Assembly: GCA_963578605.1 (NCBI GenBank)
Contig: CAUZEA010000013.1
Coordinates: 14,991 to 78,990 of the forward strand
Direction: 5' to 3'
DNA length: 64,000 nt
DNA from: JAKVCB01 sp963578605
GTDB lineage: Bacteria > Planctomycetota > Planctomycetia > Pirellulales > Lacipirellulaceae
Positions 35,442 through 43,808 of the stretch are shown here, one piece after another. The translations under genes were made by a program, and so were the position numbers. The first letter of the stretch is position 1; each line of letters begins with the position of its first letter. Under the pieces are notes generated by a model. That model was given only the letters and a program-made list of their open reading frames with translations. It was not told the origin of the DNA and searched no databases.

Positions 35442-36334
35442 AATCCAGCTTCTTCTTGTGAACCACCCTCGGCAGGTCGCCCTTCTTGTAACGCCTGTTT
35501 TACCACAAGTAGATAGCGGTCGTCTTCGTCCAGGAGATGGAGATCTTTTTCAGGATTTGCCAACGCGTAGTTCAACCCGGCTTCGACCCCTAGTGTGACA
35601 TATGCATTTTCGAGACCTTCACGGATATTTTGGGGGACGCCAAACGAAAAGTTGGTTAGCCCGACCGACAGGTGCACTCCTTTCAGGTCGGGATCAGCCC
35701 GAATCAGTCGCATGGCATCCAAGCCCATGTTCACCAAGCCGTAGGTGTCAGCACTAATGGGGGCCAATCCCGGGTCGATAATGATTTGATCATTCGTACG
35801 TCCCGCCTTGGTAGCCAACATTTCGACAAATTCTTTGGCGGAGTGGTGGACTTCCTCGGGAGCGAAACACTGCCCACTGCCACCACCGGCAAACTTTTCC
35901 GATGCCATGACGATCACATGCGTGTCGAACTCAGCGATTAATTCGAACATACCGTCAAGATTTTCCCGCGACGCTGCCAGCGAATTGAAAATTGCCGGCC
36001 CCCCCCGCTCGTGGTCATACACTTCGAGGCAGCTACGATGGAAATCAATCCACGGGTTATCGAAAGCCAGCGGCAGCGGTGAAACTTCCTGGATAGCGGG
36101 AACAACCTCTGGTATGAACTCGATCATTTCCTCAGGACGCACGCGCAACTTCTGTGTGCCATCGAGATTAATGGTCAGTGCGCATGCCCCTAATTCAGTT
36201 TGTAGCCTGGCCAGATGTTGGTAACCGGCCAGGTTACGATCAGACCACGCCCGGCGGGCCCGGGCAAATGAGTTGTTCATCAACTCGCCGATCAATTGAA
36301 ATGGGCGTGTACCTTGCTGTGCTTCATTGAACAT
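35405..36334 (-). CDS. Pterin-binding (dihydropteroate synthase-like) methyltransferase protein
   Basis: 309 residues with a TIM-barrel pterin-binding pattern: PLAFDNPWIDFHRSCLEVY, PAIFNSLAASRENLDGMF, VIVMASEK, QIIIDPGLAPISADTYG, and the methyltransferase signature VHLSVGLTNFSFGVPQNIRE. That last motif resembles corrinoid/folate methyltransferases such as AcsE/MtvB and the folate domain of MetH rather than true dihydropteroate synthase. It probably moves a methyl group to or from tetrahydrofolate. It lies 14 bp downstream of the MetF/MetV-like gene. No corrinoid protein is visible in the window, so its acceptor is unknown. Confidence 0.7.
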   Translation of the reverse strand: MFNEAQQGTRPFQLIGELMNNSFARARRAWSDRNLAGYQHLARLQTELGACALTINLDGTQKLRVRPEEMIEFIPEVVPAIQEVSPLPLAFDNPWIDFHRSCLEVYDHERGGPAIFNSLAASRENLDGMFELIAEFDTHVIVMASEKFAGGGSGQCFAPEEVHHSAKEFVEMLATKAGRTNDQIIIDPGLAPISADTYGLVNMGLDAMRLIRADPDLKGVHLSVGLTNFSFGVPQNIREGLENAYVTLGVEAGLNYALANPEKDLHLLDEDDRYLLVVKQALQEGRPAEGGSQEEAGFCQSARIMDLYR

Positions 36335-36348
36335 GGGAATTCATCAGG

Positions 36349-38064
36349 TCAGATAGCTGGCTTGTTGGTTGGGGTTGTCGCCGGCCCTTGATTTGCAGCG
36401 GGGTGGTTTTCAGGTGGTTGGTCCCGATCTGTGGGGGATGAAGGGATGGTGGACTGCGCGATGGTCGTATCTGTCGGGCCGGAGTCGTATTGCGGGATCG
36501 GGTGACCGTGATGGTCGCAACCTAAAAAAGTGTTCCCCCAACTAGAGGTGCCCCGGAGCGATTCGTCCTGGATGACAGGAGCATGGTCGAGGAGCGAGAG
36601 TTCACGACCCTCGAATTTCAGTCGGTCATAGGCGCGAGACCAGATGCATTCAAATTCGTCGACTTCGCACAGTCCGTTACGGGTTCCACCGCACGGCCCG
36701 TTGCGCTGGTTCTTGGCGCATTGCGATTCCGGGCAAAGGTACGCGATATCGGGCAAAGAACAGTCGCCGCAGTCCTTGCAGCGAAATAACGCCGCTTTCG
36801 AAGCGTGTTCCACGATGCGTAAGGCGTAAGGTCCCTGGGTAGGATCTCGCGACGAGCCATAGACTTTCTCCCCCCAGCGGAAGATCCGTTTGCCCGGCGT
36901 GAATACGGCCTCGTGAATCCACTTGCTGAGGCGATATCCCCACGTGACGTTGTGGGTTGGCTTGCGCCGTTTTAGCGATTTCTCATAATCGGGATTGAGC
37001 CTTTGGGGGTCTGCCAGACCGGTCGCTGGATCTTTGGCATAAAGATAAAATTCGTCGGGTTGCGGATAGCAAATCTCGCGGGCAAAGTCTTTCCAGTCGT
37101 CCGGTGCATAAGAAGCTTCCAGGTCAAGAACACTTTGAATCTCTTCCATGTGGTGGGTCCCGCCAAGGTAAGCACCACGAAAACCCATTCCCCGAAAACA
37201 GGCCATTTGTCGGGCAGCCAACTCGCGGAAAAACCCCCGTCCCTGGTCCGCGCTTTTGGCCTGTTGTTCGCACAATTTGAAGAGTGGATCACTGATAATC
37301 ACGCCTGGGATCCGCTGGGAACGGAAGAAATCAGCAGTTCGCTTCGTGAGCAGGAAGACATTGCCGATCAGGGGCACTTGGGACCAACCGTGCTGTGCCA
37401 GGTAGGTGAGCATTTCGTGACTTTTGCGAGTATCGAAGCCGATTTGGGTGATAATGAACCTGGCCCCCACCTGGAGTTTTTTCTCCATCTTCAGATACTG
37501 CGGAATGACTTCATTCTCATGTCGTTTAAAATTGGTGGCTACAGCTCCGGCAAGGAGGTTGGTTGGCTTGAAGGACGGCGCCGTTGTCCCTCCTTGCTTG
37601 CTAACCGAGGGACGACCAAAACCCCGGTTCATCTCATCCAAGAGCGTCAACAGACCGACCGAATCAATATCAAACACCGACTTGGCGATCCCGCGGTACC
37701 CGGCCGCCGGGTAATCGCCGCTGAGGGCAAGAATGTTGGAGAACCCTTCACTTGCCAGTTGCCACGCAGTGCTTTCCAGCCCGTGGCGATTAAAATCCTT
37801 GCACGACAGGTGGATGACCACGTCCTTGCCGGCATAAAGAATGTTCTTCCCCAGGGCCATGGGACTGAGCATCGGGTTGCCACCGGCATTGTCGGTGATC
37901 GATACCCAATCAATCTTTTCGTAATTGGTCAACTGCGATGCCAGGCGGCGTGTCCTGCGGGCCTTGGTGTCCTGCATCGTGCCACGCGTTGTGACCAACT
38001 CGACGCCAATCAGAAACTCTTGGCTTTCTAGAAGTCGGTTACGAAATGTCATCATGGGAATCAA
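36349..38064 (-). CDS. Methylenetetrahydrofolate reductase (MetF) fused to a MetV-type zinc/iron-sulfur domain
   Basis: 571 residues. Residues ~15-300 form a MetF-like barrel (IDWVSITDNAGGNPMLSP, DVVIHLSCKDFNRHGLES, NILALSGDYPAAGYRG, VGARFIITQIGFDTRKS). Residues ~425-475 carry a cysteine-rich MTHFR C-terminal domain (CKDCGDCSLPDIAYLCPESQ, then CAKNQRNGPCGGTRNGLC). In acetogens this domain is the separate MetV subunit needed for ferredoxin- or NADH-linked turnover. A Pro/Thr-rich tail of ~60 residues follows. It is the first gene of the operon with a pterin-binding methyltransferase and an amidohydrolase, and probably interconverts methylene- and methyl-tetrahydrofolate for C1 oxidation or methyl supply. 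Confidence 0.8.
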   Translation of the reverse strand: MIPMMTFRNRLLESQEFLIGVELVTTRGTMQDTKARRTRRLASQLTNYEKIDWVSITDNAGGNPMLSPMALGKNILYAGKDVVIHLSCKDFNRHGLESTAWQLASEGFSNILALSGDYPAAGYRGIAKSVFDIDSVGLLTLLDEMNRGFGRPSVSKQGGTTAPSFKPTNLLAGAVATNFKRHENEVIPQYLKMEKKLQVGARFIITQIGFDTRKSHEMLTYLAQHGWSQVPLIGNVFLLTKRTADFFRSQRIPGVIISDPLFKLCEQQAKSADQGRGFFRELAARQMACFRGMGFRGAYLGGTHHMEEIQSVLDLEASYAPDDWKDFAREICYPQPDEFYLYAKDPATGLADPQRLNPDYEKSLKRRKPTHNVTWGYRLSKWIHEAVFTPGKRIFRWGEKVYGSSRDPTQGPYALRIVEHASKAALFRCKDCGDCSLPDIAYLCPESQCAKNQRNGPCGGTRNGLCEVDEFECIWSRAYDRLKFEGRELSLLDHAPVIQDESLRGTSSWGNTFLGCDHHGHPIPQYDSGPTDTTIAQSTIPSSPTDRDQPPENHPAANQGPATTPTNKPAI

Positions 38065-38087
38065 ATCTGTGGACTGGCAGTTGGCAT

Positions 38088-38141
38088 AAATTGCGGGATG
38101 GGTATTCCCTATCTAAATTGCGGGATGGGTATCCCCTATCT
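38088..38141. repeat. 27-bp tandem duplication
   Basis: AAATTGCGGGATGGGTATTC plus CCTATCT at 38088-38114 is repeated at 38115-38141 with one mismatch (T to C). It lies just upstream of the MetF/MetV operon start (38064), where a duplicated regulatory site could sit, but slippage is equally possible. Confidence 0.85.
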
Positions 38142-38260
38142 ATTGTAGTCTGCAGAATGTGAACTGGTAAGATGACTGGCGTTTGTCCACCGAGCTATCG
38201 GATTTTGGTGGGAGCCGCTTGCATCCCGTTCGGGCAGGCAGGTACAGGCCGGGGAAGCAC

Positions 38261-39226
38261 CTAATGGTTAGGCAGGTGCGACGCAGTCGGTGTCTCCGTA
38301 TCTGCAATAGCCTGTGCCTGGGTGATCACCTGCATGGTCGGCATGATCGTTTCTGGCGTGATCGTGGGAGCCCGGTTTTCACGCAGGGCTGCGATAAACT
38401 CGGTGTTCTGATCGACCAGGTCCATGATCGACTGCGCGGGTACTAAAACCTTGCCTTTAAAGTCGTACAAGGTCTCGTTTTTCCAGAGAAATGTTTCTTC
38501 ATGACCAATCACCAGTACCTGCATGCCAAAGCCTGGTGTGAAGTAGGATTGCGCAACCGTGGCGATGGCCCCATTGGGCAGGGTCATCGTCAAGGACATG
38601 TCCATCGTCCCTTGTTGCCGGTAATCGGGCCCGGGATGGTACGAGATCCGTTCTGCTGGAGAAGAGTTGCCGAGCCACATGGCCAAGTCAACCAGGTGGG
38701 CACCATGGTGCCACAAAATGTTGTCTGTCCACGAACGGGGATTGCCGGTTGCCGTAATGTTGGTTCGCCGGCGGATGAAAATGTTGCCGACGTACTGGAC
38801 CATGTGAAAGCGGCCTTCGTCGACCAGGCGGCGAATGTAAGTAAACGCATGAAGAAAGCGCATGGAGTGACAGATCATGAGCGTACGATTTACCTGCTGA
38901 GCCAAGGTAGCCAGGCCCTGGGCGTCGGCCAGGGTCATTGCAATCGGGATCTCCAGCAAAACCTGCTTGCCCGCGTTGAGCGCAGCTGTTGCCTGGGACG
39001 CGTGGAGGGCGTTCGGACTGGTGATGACCACTGCATCGACGGCATTATCGGCCAGCGCTTCGGCGAGTTCGAGCGTCTGGTGCTCAAACTCCCACTCTTT
39101 GGCGAAGGCCTGAGTTGGCTCCGGGCGGCGGCCGACCAACCAATGGAAATGGATGTCCTCCAGCGTGCCGAGCGCCCGCACATGATGTTCGGCAATCATT
39201 CCATACCCGACAAGACAAATGTTCAT
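38261..39226 (-). CDS. Gfo/Idh/MocA family oxidoreductase
   Basis: 321 residues from the ATG at 39226 (MNICLVGYGMIAEHHVRALG), preferred over an upstream start because GGGG lies just before it and it avoids overlap with the preceding stop. The Rossmann motif is GYGMIAEHH and the second signature VVITSPNALHASQATAALNA. The catalytic EKP motif reads LEIPIAM, so the usual lysine is replaced. It follows an amidohydrolase-2 gene by 11 bp and belongs to an operon with a GH38-like protein, which suggests oxidation or epimerisation of a released sugar (inference). Confidence 0.85.
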   Translation of the reverse strand: MNICLVGYGMIAEHHVRALGTLEDIHFHWLVGRRPEPTQAFAKEWEFEHQTLELAEALADNAVDAVVITSPNALHASQATAALNAGKQVLLEIPIAMTLADAQGLATLAQQVNRTLMICHSMRFLHAFTYIRRLVDEGRFHMVQYVGNIFIRRRTNITATGNPRSWTDNILWHHGAHLVDLAMWLGNSSPAERISYHPGPDYRQQGTMDMSLTMTLPNGAIATVAQSYFTPGFGMQVLVIGHEETFLWKNETLYDFKGKVLVPAQSIMDLVDQNTEFIAALRENRAPTITPETIMPTMQVITQAQAIADTETPTASHLPNH

Positions 39227-39237
39227 AGCGTTACCCC

Positions 39238-40053
39238 TTAGAACCAAACCGTTTTGGCTGTATCACACGCAATTTTCACCACCGCGGCTGGTGGGATATC
39301 AAAACCACCGGCACGCATGAAATCTGCTTCCCGCGCATAATCCTCATCGGTCCCTACGACCGGGTAGTTTCCGCCCCAGAGCATCCGTTTGGGTCCAAAC
39401 GATGTGAGTGCCTGACTCACCAGGTCCCGCATCGAATCGAACGGGTACTCACAAAACATATGCATTCCCGATACTTGGAAATAGACATTGCCGTACTCAG
39501 CCAGTTGGTAGACAGGCCGCTGGCAGGCAAATCCTTCCTCTTGGATTTCGAGGCCCAGGCCGAAATGCGACAGAATGATTTTGGTCGAGGGATGCTCCTG
39601 GATGAAGCCCTCCAGTAGATCCAAACCTTGCGCGATGTCGTGGGGCACAAAGACGACGAGGTTGAGTTTTAACTCGGCGGCCCGGCGCCAGATTGGACGG
39701 CGCGATTCGAGACTTTCCAGCACCAGGCGTACACCGCGGAAGGTCCCGGTTTCGGCCCAGCGGGCAAGATCTTCGAGTGCTTGCGGACTGTCCGAGTTCA
39801 CGAGAAACACACCGGCGAACTTTTCGGGGTTGGCGGCGACAACCTGCTCGAGATAGTGATTATCGAATTCTCCCAGGTGTTGAACCAGTACGGCACGGTC
39901 TACGTTGGCCCGTCGCATCGCCTGCTCAACGCCGGGAAGCGGTTTGTACTTCGACAGTCCGCAGTGTGCGTAGGCGTCAATAAATTCTGTAGCCAAGGAA
40001 TTGTCCTCTTTGGCGACCGCGCCGCTTGTCTGCGGTACGATTCGGGAACTCAT
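39238..40053 (-). CDS. Amidohydrolase-2 family metal-dependent hydrolase
   Basis: 271 residues of the TIM-barrel amidohydrolase-2 type. FIDAYAHCGLSKYKPLPG stands in place of the usual HxH, retaining one His; PEKFAGVFLVNSD, FRGVRLVLESLESR, STKIILSHFGLGLEIQ and MLWGGNYPVVGTDED follow the family order, the last providing the strand-8 region where Asp is expected but Asn is seen. The missing residues suggest altered or mononuclear metal use. Its ATG overlaps the stop of the GH38-like gene by 4 bp, indicating coupled translation. Lactonase or decarboxylase activity on sugar acids is possible. Confidence 0.75.
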   Translation of the reverse strand: MSSRIVPQTSGAVAKEDNSLATEFIDAYAHCGLSKYKPLPGVEQAMRRANVDRAVLVQHLGEFDNHYLEQVVAANPEKFAGVFLVNSDSPQALEDLARWAETGTFRGVRLVLESLESRRPIWRRAAELKLNLVVFVPHDIAQGLDLLEGFIQEHPSTKIILSHFGLGLEIQEEGFACQRPVYQLAEYGNVYFQVSGMHMFCEYPFDSMRDLVSQALTSFGPKRMLWGGNYPVVGTDEDYAREADFMRAGGFDIPPAAVVKIACDTAKTVWF

Positions 40054-42503
40054 CGCCTGATTTTAAGACGGGCGATCTGAAACGGTGAAAGCTTTTCGAT
40101 GCGTCGACCGTCTAAATGTCGCAAGTCGGCTTTCCCGCACTGTTTCTTCACGGCCGCTGCACTGGTCGAACGCCCAACCGCTTCATAGAGTTGTGCCGTC
40201 GCTCCTGTGGAATCAGGAACCAGCTCGGCACAAACCACGTTGCGTGGCAATCTGAGCGGCTCGTCACGGATGGCGGGCACCTTGGAGCCGGCGGCCACAT
40301 AACTGCCAGTTGGACTAAGCACCTGGCGAGCGACCTGGGCAGAGCAGAACTGGCGTAGGGAACCAGATCGAACTACCACCGAGTATGCGTAAACATGCCT
40401 GCCATTTAACCTCAGATCATAATCTTTGGGCCATTCCGTATGACATCGCGTGGTGAAATCAGGTCCCTTCTTGCCCCATGCCCACACGTTCGAAAGGCAG
40501 CCATCGTTGACGATTAGCCGCGGTGTGCCATGGTGCAGGTACATGAGCCCGGATTGGTCGTCCCCCACATCGATCCAACTTGAGGCAAAGACGGGGACTC
40601 CCTGCCGCGTTCTCAGGTGTCCAAATGGAACATCGTGGTGTACGGCATCGTGCAGCGCCATGTGCCAGTGATTACAGAGCTTGCTCGAATCGATCTGAAA
40701 TTTTCCGAAACTTGTATTCTTGAAGTCAAAACTTACCCGCAGATCGATACGCGGCAGGCGCTCGTAGAATACAAGCTCAACAAAGGCCCGATCGCGGCCA
40801 ATGTGGCACTCCGATCGCAGTGCCGTAACGACCCGGCCGGGCAACAGGTGAGCTTTGCCTGCCGAGGTTTTCAGGCGAACCTGCCGGCCATTGAGGGCCC
40901 GGCCACTGATTTCATTGCCCCCGCCGCGCCGGCTGTCAATCAGCTCCCGGTCGGCCACCTTGTCACGCAGCGAATCAATGATCCCTTCCGGACCAAAACG
41001 GACACGGAAATGATCATTCTCAAAGACGTTGGGGTCTTTGGCGGGTCGTTGCTTGGGCGAGGTGGACGACTCAGCTTTAACCGTGAGCATCGTCAAACCG
41101 AGCGCCGATCCGGCCTTGTCCAGGTAGGCGGTTGCAGCCGGGCTGTCGGACGCATGATCACCGGTCCAGGGCGGTAACACATCGCACCGCACGGCTCTTC
41201 CGTTGGACTGGTGGAAGCTGAGTTCGCCACTATTTCCGAGGGTGTGAGGCACAACAAACCGTTGAACGGGTGATGGGCTGCCACAGGTGCCGTTAAAAAG
41301 CACCAGAGTAACATCGCGGTTGCCGCTGCGTTTTGCTGGCGCATCGACCAGCTTGGACACGATACTTTGGGCATCGCGCTGGATTTCAGCCATCGCGGCA
41401 TTGAGACGGGTGACACATTTGGGTCGCCACTCGGGCACCGGTGCATGATTCGCGTCGTGATGCTGGGTGGTCAGGATCACTTCCCAGAAGTGATCGTACG
41501 ACTCGTAGTGACCGCGACCTGCGAGGTTGGCGTAAGCAGCCAGCGCCTGAAGTGCCAGGAGTTGCTGCTCGGCGGCGAATCCTGTTCGCTTTAAGACAAA
41601 CCCGTCGACCCCGTCGGCATAGCCCCAGCAGGGATGCAGTATGGCGTCGACATCGGGTGGGGACCGGTCAAAGCGCTCCGCCAATGCGTCTTCGAGTCCC
41701 ACGAAGTTGCCGAAACGCGTTTGCTGCTTGATCCACCGGGGTGTGACCGGTTTCAGGTCGTGGTACAGCAGCTTGAGGTTGTCGGTACCGAACGTGTCTT
41801 TCTGAAGCTCAAACTGGATCGACTCGTAGTCGGCATCGCCCTGGGCTGCGACATAGATCGGGAAGCGTGTGTCGTCGAGGCCTTTCAAGTGGAACCACTG
41901 TTTACCGTGGATCGGTTCCATGTGGTAAAACCCTCTGTGGTAAACGAGAATTTCACTGCGCCCCAACATTTCCAGTCGATAAACAAACGCGGGAGCGACT
42001 GCAAAACGATACCCGAGTGCCTGGAGAATTTGCGGAAGCTGGTAGGTGATACTTGGTTCCTGGGCGGCAAAGACCACGGGCTTTATGCCCAGCAGTCGTT
42101 CAATAATTTCATTTCCGAGTTCCAACTGCCGCAGACAGGAGGCGGATCCATACAGGTACATATGGGGTTGAGAGAATGTACCGTTGTGAACCTCAATTCG
42201 GCCGGCCTCCACTTTTTTGCGCATCAGTGCGAGCGCGGATGGCGATCGCTTCGACAAGTCCAAAAGCTCCACGGCTGACATATCGAGGTTAAAGATAAGC
42301 TGCGGGAACTCGTCCAAGCTCGCCAGTGCGTCTTTAATCCTTTCAATGTAACGTTCGATCGTTCGTTCGCCCCACGGGGGTTCGCGTTCGGCGCACTTGC
42401 TATCTTCCAGAATGATCATGTACATTGGGTGCTGTCCGAATGCGTAGTCCCATCGCTGGTCGCTGAACTTCAGATAGTCGTTTGGATCATTCACCTTTGG
42501 CAT
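40050..42503 (-). CDS. GH38-like alpha-mannosidase-fold protein with altered metal site
   Basis: 817 residues. The middle section matches glycoside hydrolase family 38: YGSASCLRQLELGNEIIERL, YQLPQILQALGYRFAVAP, and WEVILTTQHHDANH, which holds the conserved QHHD of alpha-mannosidases. C-terminal beta-sandwich domains (VFENDHFRVRFGPEGIIDSL, FVELVFYERLPRIDLRV) fit the family. The N-terminal HxHxD zinc motif is not visible, where MYMIILEDSKCAE stands, and the WxxDxFG nucleophile region reads FAAQEPSITYQ, with Glu instead of Asp. The enzyme may therefore use another mechanism or substrate. There is no signal peptide, so it is probably cytoplasmic. It leads an operon with amidohydrolase-2 and Gfo/Idh genes. 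Confidence 0.7.
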   Translation of the reverse strand: MPKVNDPNDYLKFSDQRWDYAFGQHPMYMIILEDSKCAEREPPWGERTIERYIERIKDALASLDEFPQLIFNLDMSAVELLDLSKRSPSALALMRKKVEAGRIEVHNGTFSQPHMYLYGSASCLRQLELGNEIIERLLGIKPVVFAAQEPSITYQLPQILQALGYRFAVAPAFVYRLEMLGRSEILVYHRGFYHMEPIHGKQWFHLKGLDDTRFPIYVAAQGDADYESIQFELQKDTFGTDNLKLLYHDLKPVTPRWIKQQTRFGNFVGLEDALAERFDRSPPDVDAILHPCWGYADGVDGFVLKRTGFAAEQQLLALQALAAYANLAGRGHYESYDHFWEVILTTQHHDANHAPVPEWRPKCVTRLNAAMAEIQRDAQSIVSKLVDAPAKRSGNRDVTLVLFNGTCGSPSPVQRFVVPHTLGNSGELSFHQSNGRAVRCDVLPPWTGDHASDSPAATAYLDKAGSALGLTMLTVKAESSTSPKQRPAKDPNVFENDHFRVRFGPEGIIDSLRDKVADRELIDSRRGGGNEISGRALNGRQVRLKTSAGKAHLLPGRVVTALRSECHIGRDRAFVELVFYERLPRIDLRVSFDFKNTSFGKFQIDSSKLCNHWHMALHDAVHHDVPFGHLRTRQGVPVFASSWIDVGDDQSGLMYLHHGTPRLIVNDGCLSNVWAWGKKGPDFTTRCHTEWPKDYDLRLNGRHVYAYSVVVRSGSLRQFCSAQVARQVLSPTGSYVAAGSKVPAIRDEPLRLPRNVVCAELVPDSTGATAQLYEAVGRSTSAAAVKKQCGKADLRHLDGRRIEKLSPFQIARLKIRR

Positions 42504-42701
42504 GGTGCAAGTGCCACTTTGTTGGAGGTCGGGTCAAAATGGTTTTCTGGAAACTGGTTATCAAGCGAACCATCGTAGCCGATTTGATATTCGTACGCGC
42601 CTGGACTTCTTCGCTCCACCAGGTAGAGGCCCGTTCGTCGGGATCAATCACAACGTTATATTATGTTTTGAATGTCACCCGCTTGCAGACAGGCAACATT
42701 T

Positions 42702-43274
42702 TCATTGGGCCGTTGCGTTGGGGTTGGCCTGAGGCTCAGCGGGTTCAGTCTCCGGGCGGGCTGGGGGCCTTTTTTCTCCGACGACCGGCTCCGGTTTCAC
42801 CCCTGCCTCTGGAGCAACGATGGACTTCGCAATGTTTTCCTTTGCAACAACAATGTTCTCCTTCGGAAGGATATAACCGGGCAATTCCGCAACCGGTGGT
42901 TCTCTGTTCTTGTAGGGGGCATAAACAACGAGTTCCCCCGTTGCATCCGGTTGGTAAATGACATAAACGGTGTAGCTCAAACCGACCAGTCCACGTGGCC
43001 AGCGGTATGTTTCAATGGTGTAATCTTCGGTCGTCGTGGTGGTTGCCGGTTCCTTGCCGAGTGCCTTTTGGACCGACAGGTTGGTGATCGGTTCTTCTGC
43101 CAATGATGCCGCAACATTCTTTTGCACTAGATTTTGCACGGTCTCGAATCCCGTTTCACAACCTGGTCGGGCGATAAACCAGTCGTAAGCCAATCCGCAG
43201 ATCATGATGATCATGATGATCAAGAGGATGATGATACGGTTCCCTCTGACGGGTTTTTTTTCTTCAGTGGCCAT
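42702..43274 (-). CDS. Membrane-anchored protein with Pro/Glu-rich tail
   Basis: 190 residues from the ATG at 43274 (MATEEKKPVRGN); upstream codons in the same frame look non-coding and GAGGT lies before this ATG. One hydrophobic helix (RIIILLIIMIIMICGLAYDW) anchors it, followed by a ~110-residue exposed domain (TIETYRWPRGLVGLSYTVYV, TGELVVYAPYKNREPP) and a Pro/Glu/Ala tail. This architecture is familiar from conserved hypothetical proteins of planctomycetes. No enzyme motif is seen. Confidence 0.6.
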   Translation of the reverse strand: MATEEKKPVRGNRIIILLIIMIIMICGLAYDWFIARPGCETGFETVQNLVQKNVAASLAEEPITNLSVQKALGKEPATTTTTEDYTIETYRWPRGLVGLSYTVYVIYQPDATGELVVYAPYKNREPPVAELPGYILPKENIVVAKENIAKSIVAPEAGVKPEPVVGEKRPPARPETEPAEPQANPNATAQ

Positions 43275-43808
43275 GGGGTTAATTTTTACCTCGGTGTTCA
43301 AGTAGCAGGGTCGCTGATGGTTGTGGTTCCCAAGATAGTAACCGAATTGACGACAATTTCCACCGTGTGACATAAGTTTTGAATTCTGACAAATTCGGAT
43401 ACGGACAACCGGCCAATTTAGCCAACTGGGCAGCCAGAATGTATGTCGCGGCAAGATACGAGTACGAATCGTGGGTAGGATCATGACTACCCGGACGAAT
43501 TTCCAGCGGTACTGCCGATCGTGTAGCAATTTACTTTGCGGCCACAGTGGGTCCGTTACAATGGGCTTTGTGATCGATCATAGTAACCTGTTGGGCGCTG
43601 ACCAGCTCATCCTTCAGTGACCATTACCTCGAAGTTCCCGCAACCTTCAACGAGTGGAAGACGCCCAGTAGAACGTGCCCAGTAGAACGCGCCCAGTAGA
43701 ACGCGCCCAGTAGAACGCGCCCAGTAGAACGCGCCCAGTAGAACGCGCCCAATAGGACCCGAGCGCGCGCAACTGTGTCCACAGGGGCGAACAAAGGAGC
43801 CCCCTGCC
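43275..43808. other. Intergenic region with minisatellite
   Basis: 534 bp between divergent genes. Apart from the 14-bp tandem repeat at 43663-43760 nothing is recognisable; open frames on the minus strand across the repeat are a by-product of its repetition. Confidence 0.5.
43663..43760. repeat. 14-bp tandem repeat, seven copies
   Basis: Unit GCCCAGTAGAACGC. The first copy ends in T, copies two to six are identical (43677-43746), and the seventh is degenerate (GCCCAATAGGACCC). The array ends 48 bp upstream of the class-V aminotransferase start. Identity between copies implies recent expansion; 14 is not a multiple of three, so it is not built for coding. Copy number may vary and alter promoter spacing. 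Confidence 0.95.

Noticed and set aside
43663..43760. CRISPR-like array
   Set aside because: Units are 14 bp and directly contiguous with no spacers, and no cas gene is present, so it is a minisatellite.
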